Source: JABDCI01 sp964475835 (GTDB lineage: Bacteria > Verrucomicrobiota > Verrucomicrobiia > JABWAM01). From it: a DNA stretch of 11,571 bases. The notes under the pieces were generated by a model. The model was not told the origin of the DNA and ran no database searches. It worked only from the letters and a program-made list of their open reading frames with translations. Numbering within the stretch: position 1 is the first letter of the stretch; each line of letters starts with the position of its first letter. The stretch lies in assembly GCA_964475835.1 (NCBI GenBank), contig CAYYYL010000060.1, forward strand, positions 1-11,571. The letters are read 5' to 3'. The translations under genes and the position numbers were made by a program. Positions 1-6,792 of the stretch are shown piece after piece.

Positions 1-533
1 TGCATATGGATGGAGCCCGGTTTTCGAATGCAGTGGCGTCGTTGAAGGTGAAGCCGAGGCAGATTACCTGGGAGGCGGGGGTGGATGTGCTTTCGTTCGG
101 CGGGACCAAGAATGGTATGGCGTTTGGCGAGGCGGTGGTGTTTTTCAATCGGGCCCTGGCGGAGAATGCGGAGCGTCGTGTGAAACAGTCGGGGCAGCTT
201 GCATCCAAGATGCGGTTTCTTTCTGCGCAATGGGTGGGATTGCTTCATGACGACGCGTGGTTGAAGAACGCCAAACATGCTAATCATGTGGCGGAGCAAT
301 TGCATGAAGCGCTGAAGAAAATTCCCTCCCTGCGAATCCGCTATCCACGGGAGGCCAACTCGGTGTTTGTGGAGCTGCCACCCAAGATCGTGGCGGCGAT
401 GTATGAGCGCGGATGGAAGTTTTATACTGATGTCGGTCCAGATGGGGTGGCGCGATTCATGTGTTCGTGGGATTCCACCAAGGCGGATGTGGAACATCTG
501 GTGAAGGATCTTCGGGAAGTGGTTCAGAAATAA
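1..533 (+). CDS. Threonine aldolase / beta-eliminating lyase family protein, 3' part (5' truncated by window edge)
   Basis: The C-terminal ~176 residues of a PLP-dependent fold-type I enzyme of the low-specificity L-threonine aldolase family, which cleaves L-threonine or L-allo-threonine to glycine and acetaldehyde in the cytoplasm. The frame is open to the left edge; the codon at 3-5 reads His, giving HMDGARFSNA, the family motif that holds the PLP-contacting Asp and Arg. SFGGTKNG follows at about residues 30-37 counted from the Met at 6; its Lys is the expected Schiff-base lysine. The C-terminal small domain (EANSVFVELP ... FMCSWDSTKADVEHLV) is also typical. The ATG at 6 is an internal Met, not the start: full-length members are about 340 residues, so roughly half is missing upstream. 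The TAA at 531-533 overlaps the first bases of a strong hairpin. Family assignment is strong; the exact substrate cannot be told from this part. Confidence 0.88.
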   Translation, partial: HMDGARFSNAVASLKVKPRQITWEAGVDVLSFGGTKNGMAFGEAVVFFNRALAENAERRVKQSGQLASKMRFLSAQWVGLLHDDAWLKNAKHANHVAEQLHEALKKIPSLRIRYPREANSVFVELPPKIVAAMYERGWKFYTDVGPDGVARFMCSWDSTKADVEHLVKDLREVVQK

Positions 534-600
534 TGGAGGGCGACGCTCTGTCGTCGCCAATCTGCTTCAAAACGGCGACGACAGAGCGTCGCCCTCCATT
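532..600. repeat. Perfect 27-bp inverted repeat (GGAGGGCGACG family, copy 1), possible terminator
   Basis: Arms at 532-558 and 574-600 are perfect reverse complements (27 bp) around a 15-nt loop. The left arm begins on the last two bases of the aldolase stop codon. On the plus strand the right arm runs into a T-rich stretch (599-605, TTTTCTT), so it could act as an intrinsic terminator for the upstream gene. The core GGAGGGCGACGCTC-GTCGTCGCC recurs at 6713-6740, which marks it as a dispersed palindromic repeat rather than only a terminator. Confidence 0.85.
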
Positions 601-622
601 TTCTTAAACGTACGGATCGTTT

Positions 623-651
623 TTGACGGAAGCTCAAAGTCGGAGTACATT
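623..651 (+). promoter_or_regulatory. Putative sigma-70-type promoter for the 681-2750 gene
   Basis: TTGACG at 623-628 and TACATT at 646-651 are separated by 17 nt, the optimal spacing. The predicted transcript start is near 658, giving a leader of about 20 nt. A Shine-Dalgarno-like GGAG at 668-671 lies 9 nt before the ATG at 681. Seen by eye only; the -10 matches the consensus at four of six positions. Confidence 0.45.
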
Positions 652-680
652 GTGGTAGAAGCACTTCGGAGCATCCCGCC

Positions 681-2750
681 ATGGCTCAACCCAAAAAGAT
701 GGTCCGTGTTCTCTTCGACGAGACCCATAGTGAAAGCTGGTCGGTGTCCCGTGCCCGTGCGGCACAAATGAACCCGGATGATCCGGATGCGTCGTCCTAT
801 GAAAAAGCTGCGAAGGCGTTGGAAGCCCGGGATTTTGTCATCACGCGGAATCTGGAGCACCCGCTTCATTCTGAACTCCTTCATCAGACCGACATTTTGG
901 TGCTTCTGCATCCCTGTGATGCAAAATGGGAAAAGACGACTTCGGGAGGTTCGCCCCGGTTGACGTCGCGGGAGCTGCGTGACGTTCGTGAATTTGTTCA
1001 CAATGGCGGTTCATTGATCGTGGTCACCGAGTACGAGCATGAGAAGTATGGGGATAATCTGAACGAGTTGCTCAAGCCGTTTGGAATGACGTTCGAAAAT
1101 ACCACCGTTTCGGATCGGAGCGCGTGTCATCACGACAACGCCACCTGGTTTTTTGGCGTGCCCGATCCTGCTGCCTCCGATCTGGCGCATTTCGTTCACA
1201 AGGCGTGTTTCTATCGTGCGGGATCGTGCCGGCTTTCGGGTGATGCCCGTGCGGTATGGAGGAGTTCCGCTCAGGCTCATCCAGCGGATGCCGTGTTGAT
1301 GGCGCGGACCGTGGTGGGTGAGGGGCGCGTTCTGGCGTTGGCGGATTCCAGTCTGTTTGGAGATGCGCATTTTGACGAATTCAATCACCGGCAACTTTGG
1401 TTGAATGTGTGCTATTGGGCGGCTGTCCGATCCTTCACGACGGCGAAATTCGAAATGGCGCCTTCGGTTCCCGCGCAATCACCGGCATGGAAGGAATTGA
1501 AAAGCGCCGTGGAAACGTTGCGGGAATTGCAGAATCCGGATGCCACGGTTCCCGAGCCGGAGCACGGGAAGGCCGGGGAGCTTGTTGGAAAAATCCAGCG
1601 TTCGCTTCAGCAACTGGCTCCTTCCTTTCCGCATCAGGATGCGTATTTCAAACAACTCCATCAGGATCTGGAACAGTGGCGGGGAGGACGATTTGCGAAA
1701 CCGGATTTCGCAAAATCATTGGGGGCATTCAATCCCCAAAACCATCGTCGTCACCTGATCGAAAATCTCGTCCTCTTTCCTCTGTACACTCCGAACGCCT
1801 CAAAGGACGTGCGGTTTGAGGCGATGATCTTTCGGGTGCCGTGGCCGGACTGGCTCGATGAGATGGAACGGACGCGTTACGGAAACAATAAGTTTGTGCC
1901 GGGCAATCTTGTGGATTTTACCCGCGGTTACGACAGCGAGTGTGCGGTGCTCTTTCCGGAGACGGTTTCTGTTTCGAAGATGCCCACGAACAATTTTGGT
2001 GTTATTTTTTGTGATCGTGAAGCGCGCCGACTGCAACGCTACGCCCGGGAGGCCGCCGAGGCCACGCATCTGGAGCTTCATCCCCAGTTGGAGTGCTGGC
2101 TGGGTTCCCTCGAGATGATTCAAAACACCATGGAACTTTGGGATTTGATTCATGACCGTGCCCATGGACTCGGGGAACTGCCCTTTGATCCGTTCATGAT
2201 CCGGCAACGGGCGCCTTTCTGGATGTACGGACTTGAGGAACTGCGGGTGGATCTTAGGACTTTCGGAGAGGCTGTGCGTCTGAGGGACGAGGGTTTTCCG
2301 TTCGCGCACTACATCACCTACGCCATCCTCTTCGATCGTATTTTCCGTTTTCCCATCGTGGGTTCGCGTGTGCGCAACTACGATGGACTGGCCGGACAGC
2401 TCCTGTTCGCCTATCTGCACAAGCACGATGTTCTCGTGTGGCGGGATAACGAGCTGGAGGTCCGGTGGGATCTGTTGCCGAACGGCATCGCGGGATTACG
2501 GGAGGAGGTGACGCGGTTGTACAAGGACGGTGCGGATTGTTCGAAGATGTCCTTCTGGATTGCAGCCCACGATCTTATTTCACCCTATGTGAAACCGAAT
2601 GTCGGGTCAAAGTGGAAGCAGGAGGGGCGGGTCATCAGTGATGAAAAGGATTTGAAGCACTGGGTGGATCTGGTGGAGTCGGATGAGTTCCCACTCGGAA
2701 ATTTCCACGTCAATCTGCTGAAGCACATGGCTGTGGCTTCAGGAAAGTGA
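681..2750 (+). CDS. Two-domain protein: GATase/DUF4350-like N-terminus fused to DUF6421-like, M49-like gluzincin domain
   Basis: A 689-residue protein with no signal peptide or membrane segment, so probably cytoplasmic. Residues ~7-250 resemble a class I glutamine-amidotransferase-like/DUF4350 (IFT52 GIFT-like) domain: alternating strands, FVHNGGSLIVVTEYEH at 105-120, and GRVLALADSSLFGD at 215-228, the kind of phrase that closes such domains. No obvious Cys-His-Glu amidase triad is seen, so this half may bind rather than catalyse. Residues ~255-340 are a helical, charged linker. Residues ~340-689 recall the actinobacterial family I know as DUF6421 (from memory). They carry HDRAHGLGELPFDPF from 491, LEELRVDL at 518-525, then YITYAILFDRIFRFP from 544. 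This order resembles the DPP III/M49-like zinc peptidases (HExxH, then EExxAD, then a conserved helix), but Asp replaces the catalytic Glu of HExxH. Metal binding by H491, H495 and E519 or E520 is inferred. The start ATG is supported by an upstream GGAG. Substrate and role are unknown. Confidence 0.8.
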   Translation: MAQPKKMVRVLFDETHSESWSVSRARAAQMNPDDPDASSYEKAAKALEARDFVITRNLEHPLHSELLHQTDILVLLHPCDAKWEKTTSGGSPRLTSRELRDVREFVHNGGSLIVVTEYEHEKYGDNLNELLKPFGMTFENTTVSDRSACHHDNATWFFGVPDPAASDLAHFVHKACFYRAGSCRLSGDARAVWRSSAQAHPADAVLMARTVVGEGRVLALADSSLFGDAHFDEFNHRQLWLNVCYWAAVRSFTTAKFEMAPSVPAQSPAWKELKSAVETLRELQNPDATVPEPEHGKAGELVGKIQRSLQQLAPSFPHQDAYFKQLHQDLEQWRGGRFAKPDFAKSLGAFNPQNHRRHLIENLVLFPLYTPNASKDVRFEAMIFRVPWPDWLDEMERTRYGNNKFVPGNLVDFTRGYDSECAVLFPETVSVSKMPTNNFGVIFCDREARRLQRYAREAAEATHLELHPQLECWLGSLEMIQNTMELWDLIHDRAHGLGELPFDPFMIRQRAPFWMYGLEELRVDLRTFGEAVRLRDEGFPFAHYITYAILFDRIFRFPIVGSRVRNYDGLAGQLLFAYLHKHDVLVWRDNELEVRWDLLPNGIAGLREEVTRLYKDGADCSKMSFWIAAHDLISPYVKPNVGSKWKQEGRVISDEKDLKHWVDLVESDEFPLGNFHVNLLKHMAVASGK

Positions 2751-2758
2751 GTCCGGAA

Positions 2759-2905
2759 AACCTCCCCTAACCCCTCCTTGGCAGGAGGGGGATTCCTGAG
2801 GGGGGGGGTACCACAGAGAACACAGAGGCACAGAGCAGACTACGGACAATCTTTATAATGAGCAGTTCTAATCCCCCTCCTGCCAAGGAGGGGTTAGGGG
2901 AGGTT
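2759..2905. repeat. 147-bp palindromic repeat element, copy A (36-bp perfect terminal inverted repeats)
   Basis: Arms at 2759-2794 and 2870-2905 are perfect reverse complements over 36 bp, separated by a 75-nt core. The core carries a run of nine G (2800-2808) and a CACAGAG-rich stretch. Copy B at 5136-5280 has the same arms and, read on the other strand, a recognisably related core. No coding capacity is present, so this is a MITE-like non-autonomous or extragenic palindromic element. It fills the gap between two convergent genes and overlaps the last codons of the minus-strand peptidase gene. It could also end transcription from both sides. No flanking target-site duplication was apparent. 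Confidence 0.85.
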
Positions 2906-3931
2906 CGAGCGGCCAAGAACCTTGGCGCGCCAGACGTTGTAGGCGTCGAAATTCAATACAGGAATGCCCTTTTGCTTCTGCATAACGTCCATGGTGTCGA
3001 TGGCCTGGGCGGCGCTGTGAATTTGAAGCAGCATACGCAGACGGAGCGCCGCATGGGGATCTGTTTCCATGATCCAGCGCGTGAAAAGGTACGCTTCCGA
3101 ATAAAACTCCCGAATGCGTTCGCTCCCGGGGTAGGTTTGTTGTCCGACCCAGACGAGAGGTCCTTGAGGATCCTTGATATGCCGTAAGGGCTCGAGTCGC
3201 AGTTTCTTTTGCTCGTCATGATCCATCACCGCCATGTATTCGGCGAAGCCTTCATTGAGAAAGAGATTGAGATCGATGTCACCCGGTGTGGTTTTGGATT
3301 TCTGAATCAGGTCCCAGGTGAAGAGATGGGTGAGCTCGTGGGCGAAGGTCACTTGATTCGGATCGTCCGAAGTGGGGACGTAGAAGGCAAGGCGTTGCAA
3401 CTGGGTTTGGGGCTGGACTTGTTCCTCGAGCTCCAGGCCACGCTCCGTTTCGATGTAGCGCTGAGTTATCAAGTGGTCGGAAACGGCGTGACCCGCGATG
3501 CCTTCCTTGATGTTTTCATATTTCCGATAACTGGCGCGGTCGGGATAGATCACGAAGTGGGCGGGATGCTCCTTGGAAAATTGATATTCGGGGAAGAGGG
3601 AGTGGAAGCGATTGAAGACACCGTTGGCATCATTGAGATAGCGGAAAGCCGTTTGGGCTTCGGCGGCGTAAACGTGATAGTAGATGCTGGAGGTGAGCAC
3701 CCGGCTTTGCAAAAGCGCGTTGCGCTCACTCAGAAAAGCGACGTTGGATTTCGCCCTGGCGAGTTTTTCCTGCTGAATCGGGGACGAATCTGAAAAGGCC
3801 TGGATGGCTTTCAATTCCGCCTGTGCAGAACTCAGTTCCATGTCGAGCACATCCTCGACCTGTGGGAGTTCCCCCGCGAAACAGATTGAGAAGCTGAGGC
3901 AGAAGGCAACAAAGGAACAAAAACGCATCAT
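2894..3931 (-). CDS. Secreted gluzincin-type zinc metallopeptidase (peptidase MA-like / DUF1570-like)
   Basis: A 345-residue protein. Residues 1-19 form a signal peptide (MMR, then hydrophobic FCSFVAFCLSFSICFA, likely cut after CFA), so it is exported. Residues ~20-110 are helical and rich in Ala, Glu and Gln. The catalytic core has HELTH at 198-202 and NEGFAEY at 226-232: two zinc His, the catalytic Glu, and a downstream Glu as third ligand, as in gluzincin peptidases of the peptidase MA-like group. YSEAYLFTRWIM at 277-288 matches the helix that usually follows in this group. It lies 55 nt downstream of the saccharopine-dehydrogenase-like gene on the same strand and is probably co-transcribed. 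No clear Shine-Dalgarno precedes the ATG at 3931; the adjacent Met codon at 3928 is an alternative. The final residues NLP and the stop codon come from repeat copy A. The substrate is unknown. Confidence 0.87.
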   Translation of the reverse strand: MMRFCSFVAFCLSFSICFAGELPQVEDVLDMELSSAQAELKAIQAFSDSSPIQQEKLARAKSNVAFLSERNALLQSRVLTSSIYYHVYAAEAQTAFRYLNDANGVFNRFHSLFPEYQFSKEHPAHFVIYPDRASYRKYENIKEGIAGHAVSDHLITQRYIETERGLELEEQVQPQTQLQRLAFYVPTSDDPNQVTFAHELTHLFTWDLIQKSKTTPGDIDLNLFLNEGFAEYMAVMDHDEQKKLRLEPLRHIKDPQGPLVWVGQQTYPGSERIREFYSEAYLFTRWIMETDPHAALRLRMLLQIHSAAQAIDTMDVMQKQKGIPVLNFDAYNVWRAKVLGRSNLP

Positions 3932-3986
3932 GTCGGGTAAAAATTAGTCGTGGCGGTGGACATTAGGGCGGCCCAGCGGTCCGTCC

Positions 3987-5060
3987 CTATCTGGAAGTCC
4001 GCTTTTGAAAGATTCGAATGCCAGCTTTTCTCAACGCTGCGAAAAAGGGCTCGATCGGGACGATTTGTTCCGGCGGGAAAACGCCCGATGAGGTGATGAT
4101 TCCTTTGAGGACCAGATGGGCTACGATGGCCGGGGGCCAGGCGGTGTCCCAATCTCCAGAGCCGTGGGGTCCGGAGCTTTTGACTTCACAGCAGGCGAGT
4201 AGGGAGGTTCTCTTCCCTCGAATCGTTCCGTGGATCAGGGCGACGGTGGTTTCGATGTCGCGTGGATTTTTTGGTGGGGAAGAAGCTGGAGTGTTTGGAG
4301 CAGAAGGGCGGCGGGGACGGAGCACGGCGGCGATCATTTCGTCGGGAAAACCGATCTTGAAACTGCAGGCGCGAAGGCCGGGAAAACTTAAGGGCAGGGT
4401 GGCGACTTCGGAGTGGAGTGTGCGGAAGATAACTTGTTTTCCGACAGGGTGGGGAAAGGGGAATGTTTCCGTGCCGCTTCGGGCAGGCTTGAATTTCCAG
4501 CCCCCCTTTTCATAGACGGCGGGCTTGAGAGTGAGTTCCTCCCGGATGGTGCCCACCGCGTAGGGGATGGCGGAGGTGGGGGGATCCCACGAGCGGCTTC
4601 CGACCTTGATGTGGATTTCATCCACACGATCGAAGGATTGGGAACCCCAATGAGCAAGCACGTTGGCGATACCCGGGGCGCAACCCATGCCGAGGATGGC
4701 AGTGAGCCCTTTCCTTTCGAAAGCCTGGTGGAGCTTGAGTTGGCGGCGTGTGAAATGGAAGAGACCGCCGAGATCGAGATAGTGAATGCCTGCAGCGAGC
4801 GCGGCTCGCATGACAGGGAGATTAAAGTGATGGGACGTGCTGTTGATCACGATGCCGTGGGGGCGGAGGACACGGACAAGGCCCGCGTGCCGGTTGAGAT
4901 CGACCTTCGCGAATCGAACTCTTGGGGGAAGCGGGAAGCTCGGGGCACGACGGTCGGCGATGGTGATCTTGAGAGTCTTGTCGAGACGCAACAGGCATTT
5001 GACGACAACACGGCCCATGGCACCGCAGCCGCCAAGAACACAGACACGGGGGGAGGTCAC
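3987..5060 (-). CDS. Saccharopine dehydrogenase family NAD(P)-binding oxidoreductase
   Basis: A 357-residue protein. Residues 5-40 form a Rossmann nucleotide-binding fold with glycine motif G11-x-G13-x-x-G16 (VLGGCGAMGR), ending in ADRR, where the basic residues may favour NADP. HGIVINSTSHHFNLPVMRAA (68-87), GIHYLDLGG (91-99) and GMGCAPGIANVLA (124-136) are the conserved blocks of the saccharopine dehydrogenase/carboxynorspermidine synthase superfamily; a catalytic domain follows. Members act on amino-acid or polyamine adducts, and the substrate here cannot be assigned. The start is a GTG at 5058-5060, because the glycine motif needs these first residues; only a weak GGAA lies upstream. The gene heads a minus-strand pair with the secreted metallopeptidase. 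The pair sits between inverted copies of one repeat element, which may mark the module as movable, though no mobility gene is present. Confidence 0.86.
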   Translation of the reverse strand: MTSPRVCVLGGCGAMGRVVVKCLLRLDKTLKITIADRRAPSFPLPPRVRFAKVDLNRHAGLVRVLRPHGIVINSTSHHFNLPVMRAALAAGIHYLDLGGLFHFTRRQLKLHQAFERKGLTAILGMGCAPGIANVLAHWGSQSFDRVDEIHIKVGSRSWDPPTSAIPYAVGTIREELTLKPAVYEKGGWKFKPARSGTETFPFPHPVGKQVIFRTLHSEVATLPLSFPGLRACSFKIGFPDEMIAAVLRPRRPSAPNTPASSPPKNPRDIETTVALIHGTIRGKRTSLLACCEVKSSGPHGSGDWDTAWPPAIVAHLVLKGIITSSGVFPPEQIVPIEPFFAALRKAGIRIFQKRTSR

Positions 5061-5135
5061 AGATTTAATGTAATTCCAGTTTTGACGAAAGGAAAGGGGG
5101 TTTTGGAGAGGGAAGTTGGGAGTCAGAAGTGAGTA

Positions 5136-5280
5136 AACCTCCCCTAACCCCTCCTTGGCAGGAGGGGAATATGCTCTCTCGTTAAAAAGACTGTTTTGGT
5201 CTGCTCCGTGCCTCTGTGTGCTCTGTGGTAAAAATCAGTTCAGGAATCCCCCTCCTGCCAAGGAGGGGTTAGGGGAGGTT
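5136..5280. repeat. 145-bp palindromic repeat element, copy B (32-bp perfect terminal inverted repeats)
   Basis: Arms at 5136-5167 and 5249-5280 are perfect reverse complements over 32 bp. Their sequence is the same as that of copy A (2759-2905). The core read on the minus strand (ATTCCTGA..., TACCACAGAG, ACACAGAGGCAC, GAGCAGAC) matches copy A's plus-strand core with scattered changes, so the two copies are inverted relative to each other. It lies between the divergent saccharopine-dehydrogenase-like gene and murA, about 77 nt before the murA ATG and 76 nt upstream of the GTG of the other gene. Confidence 0.85.
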
Positions 5281-5357
5281 TTGAGGTTCTGCTTCTGTCC
5301 TCGCTGTGGAGCTTGTGGACTTGAATTTCCATCGGACTTCCGGGAGTGTCAGTCCCC

Positions 5358-6620
5358 ATGGATCGCATCATGATTTCCGGAGGTGGAGCGCTGAAGGGGG
5401 AAGTGAAGATCAGCGGATCGAAGAATTCAGCCCTTCCCATTCTGGCGGCGACTCTGCTTACGGCGGAGCCGTGTGTCATCCATTGCGTTCCGGATCTCAG
5501 TGACACGCGCTTCATGGTGGATATTTTGAAATATCTCGGGGCGCGGGTGGAACAGCTCGACAAAAACAGTTTTCGCATCCAGGCGGAGCAAATCCAGAGC
5601 CTGGCTCCCTACGATCTGGTTCGAAAGATGCGGGCCTCGGTCTGTCTCCTGGGGCCGTTGATCGGACGGTTGCGCGAGTGCAAGGTTTCCGTTCCCGGGG
5701 GATGCGTCATTGGTCCGCGTCCCATCGATCTTCACATCAAAGGTTTGGAGGCATTAGGCGCTGGAATTCATCTGGAGGAGGGATATGTGGTGTCTCATTC
5801 CTCGGACCTTCACGGAGCGACGGTGTCGATGGGGGGGCGTCATGGCTCCACCGTGCTGGGGACCGACAATGTGATGATGGCGGCGACGCTGGCGAAAGGA
5901 ACGACGGTGATTGAGAATGCGGCGTGCGAACCGGAGGTGGTGGATCTGGCGGAGTTTTTAAATGCCATGGGCGCCCGGATCTCGGGACATGGAACCTCGA
6001 CCATCACGATCGAGGGGGTGGAGAAGTTGCATGGTGCCGAGTACCATGTGATATCGGACCGGATTGAGGCGGGAACTTTTTTAATTGCGGGTGCGATCAC
6101 GCGAGGGGAATTGACGATCCGGCGTGTGGTGCCGCAGCACGTGCAGGCGCTGACGCGGTTTCTTGAGGAAGTGGGGCACAAATTGGAGTTGGGGCCTGAT
6201 TGGATTTCGATTCGAACTCCCGCCGGGACGACCGCGCGGGATGTCACGACAAGTCCCTATCCCGGGTTTCCGACGGACATGCAGGCGCAGGTGATGGCGC
6301 TCATGGCGGTAACCCCGGGGGTGAGTGTGATCACGGAACGTATTTTTCCGGACCGGTTCATGCATGTGGCGGAGTTGCAGCGCATGGGAGCACAGATTGA
6401 GATGGAGGGGGCGACGGCGGTGGTGAAGGGGGTGGACCACCTGAGCGCGGCACCGGTGATGGCATCCGACCTTCGGGCATCGGCGGCGCTGGTGATTGCG
6501 GGATTGGTGGCGCGGGGTGTGACGGAAATCCGCCGTGTCTATCACATCGATCGGGGATACGAGCACATCGACGAGAAATTGGTGAGGCTTGGAGTGAAGA
6601 TCGAGCGTGTACCGGAGTGA
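5358..6620 (+). CDS. murA: UDP-N-acetylglucosamine 1-carboxyvinyltransferase MurA
   Basis: Cytoplasmic enzyme that transfers enolpyruvate from PEP to UDP-GlcNAc, the first committed step of peptidoglycan synthesis. From the ATG at 5358 it has 420 residues, the normal length. The N-terminus MDRIMISGGGALKGEVKISG aligns without gaps to the E. coli protein, which is why I prefer this start to the in-frame GTG at 5346. GGGAG at 5342-5346 would serve as a ribosome site for the ATG at 11-nt spacing but would overlap the GTG. Key residues: Lys22 in SGSKN; the PEP-binding/fosfomycin-target Cys116 in PGGCVIGPRP; Asp307 in GFPTDMQAQ; Arg373 in DLRASA; Arg399 in YHIDRGYEHIDE. The Cys predicts fosfomycin sensitivity at the target level. 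The gene stands alone here, with no other cell-wall gene adjacent. Repeat copy B lies just upstream. Confidence 0.97.
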   Translation: MDRIMISGGGALKGEVKISGSKNSALPILAATLLTAEPCVIHCVPDLSDTRFMVDILKYLGARVEQLDKNSFRIQAEQIQSLAPYDLVRKMRASVCLLGPLIGRLRECKVSVPGGCVIGPRPIDLHIKGLEALGAGIHLEEGYVVSHSSDLHGATVSMGGRHGSTVLGTDNVMMAATLAKGTTVIENAACEPEVVDLAEFLNAMGARISGHGTSTITIEGVEKLHGAEYHVISDRIEAGTFLIAGAITRGELTIRRVVPQHVQALTRFLEEVGHKLELGPDWISIRTPAGTTARDVTTSPYPGFPTDMQAQVMALMAVTPGVSVITERIFPDRFMHVAELQRMGAQIEMEGATAVVKGVDHLSAAPVMASDLRASAALVIAGLVARGVTEIRRVYHIDRGYEHIDEKLVRLGVKIERVPE

Positions 6621-6712
6621 AGTCAGTGATCAGTTCAAAGCCTGAGGTGAGGGTTTTGAATGAAGTCGTGGCTGTTTTGAAACTGAATCACGGAAGCGGA
6701 TAAAAATCCATG

Positions 6713-6740
6713 GGAGGGCGACGCTCCGTCGTCGCCCTCC
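6713..6740. repeat. Short hairpin repeat (GGAGGGCGACG family, copy 2)
   Basis: Arms at 6713-6723 (GGAGGGCGACG) and 6730-6740 are perfect 11-bp reverse complements around a 6-nt loop. The sequence is nearly the same as half of the 532-600 palindrome, with one T-to-C change in the GCTC-GTCGTCGCC core. It lies in the 172-nt gap between the convergent murA and gspF-like genes, where it could help end transcription. No strong T-tract follows on either strand. Nothing else is recognisable in this gap. Confidence 0.75.
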
Positions 6741-6792
6741 AATTTCAGAGCAATGTCAGAGCAATGAGTCCGATCCACGATATGAGATACTT

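Noticed and set aside
1800..2426. 208-codon open frame on the minus strand
   Set aside because: Antisense to the 681-2750 gene and has no recognisable motif.
2854..2859. Perfect TATAAT inside repeat copy A
   Set aside because: No -35 box at the right distance, it points into the end of a convergent gene, and copy B does not keep it.
3209..3793. 194-codon open frame on the plus strand
   Set aside because: Antisense to the metallopeptidase gene across its HELTH and NEGFAEY motifs; a shadow frame.
5119..5129. 11-nt match GGAGTCAGAAG shared with the khpA-trmD element (10246-10256)
   Set aside because: Too short to claim as a fragment of that repeat; could be chance.
4413..5132. 239-codon open frame on the plus strand
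   Set aside because: Antisense to the saccharopine-dehydrogenase-like gene and shows no domain signature of its own.
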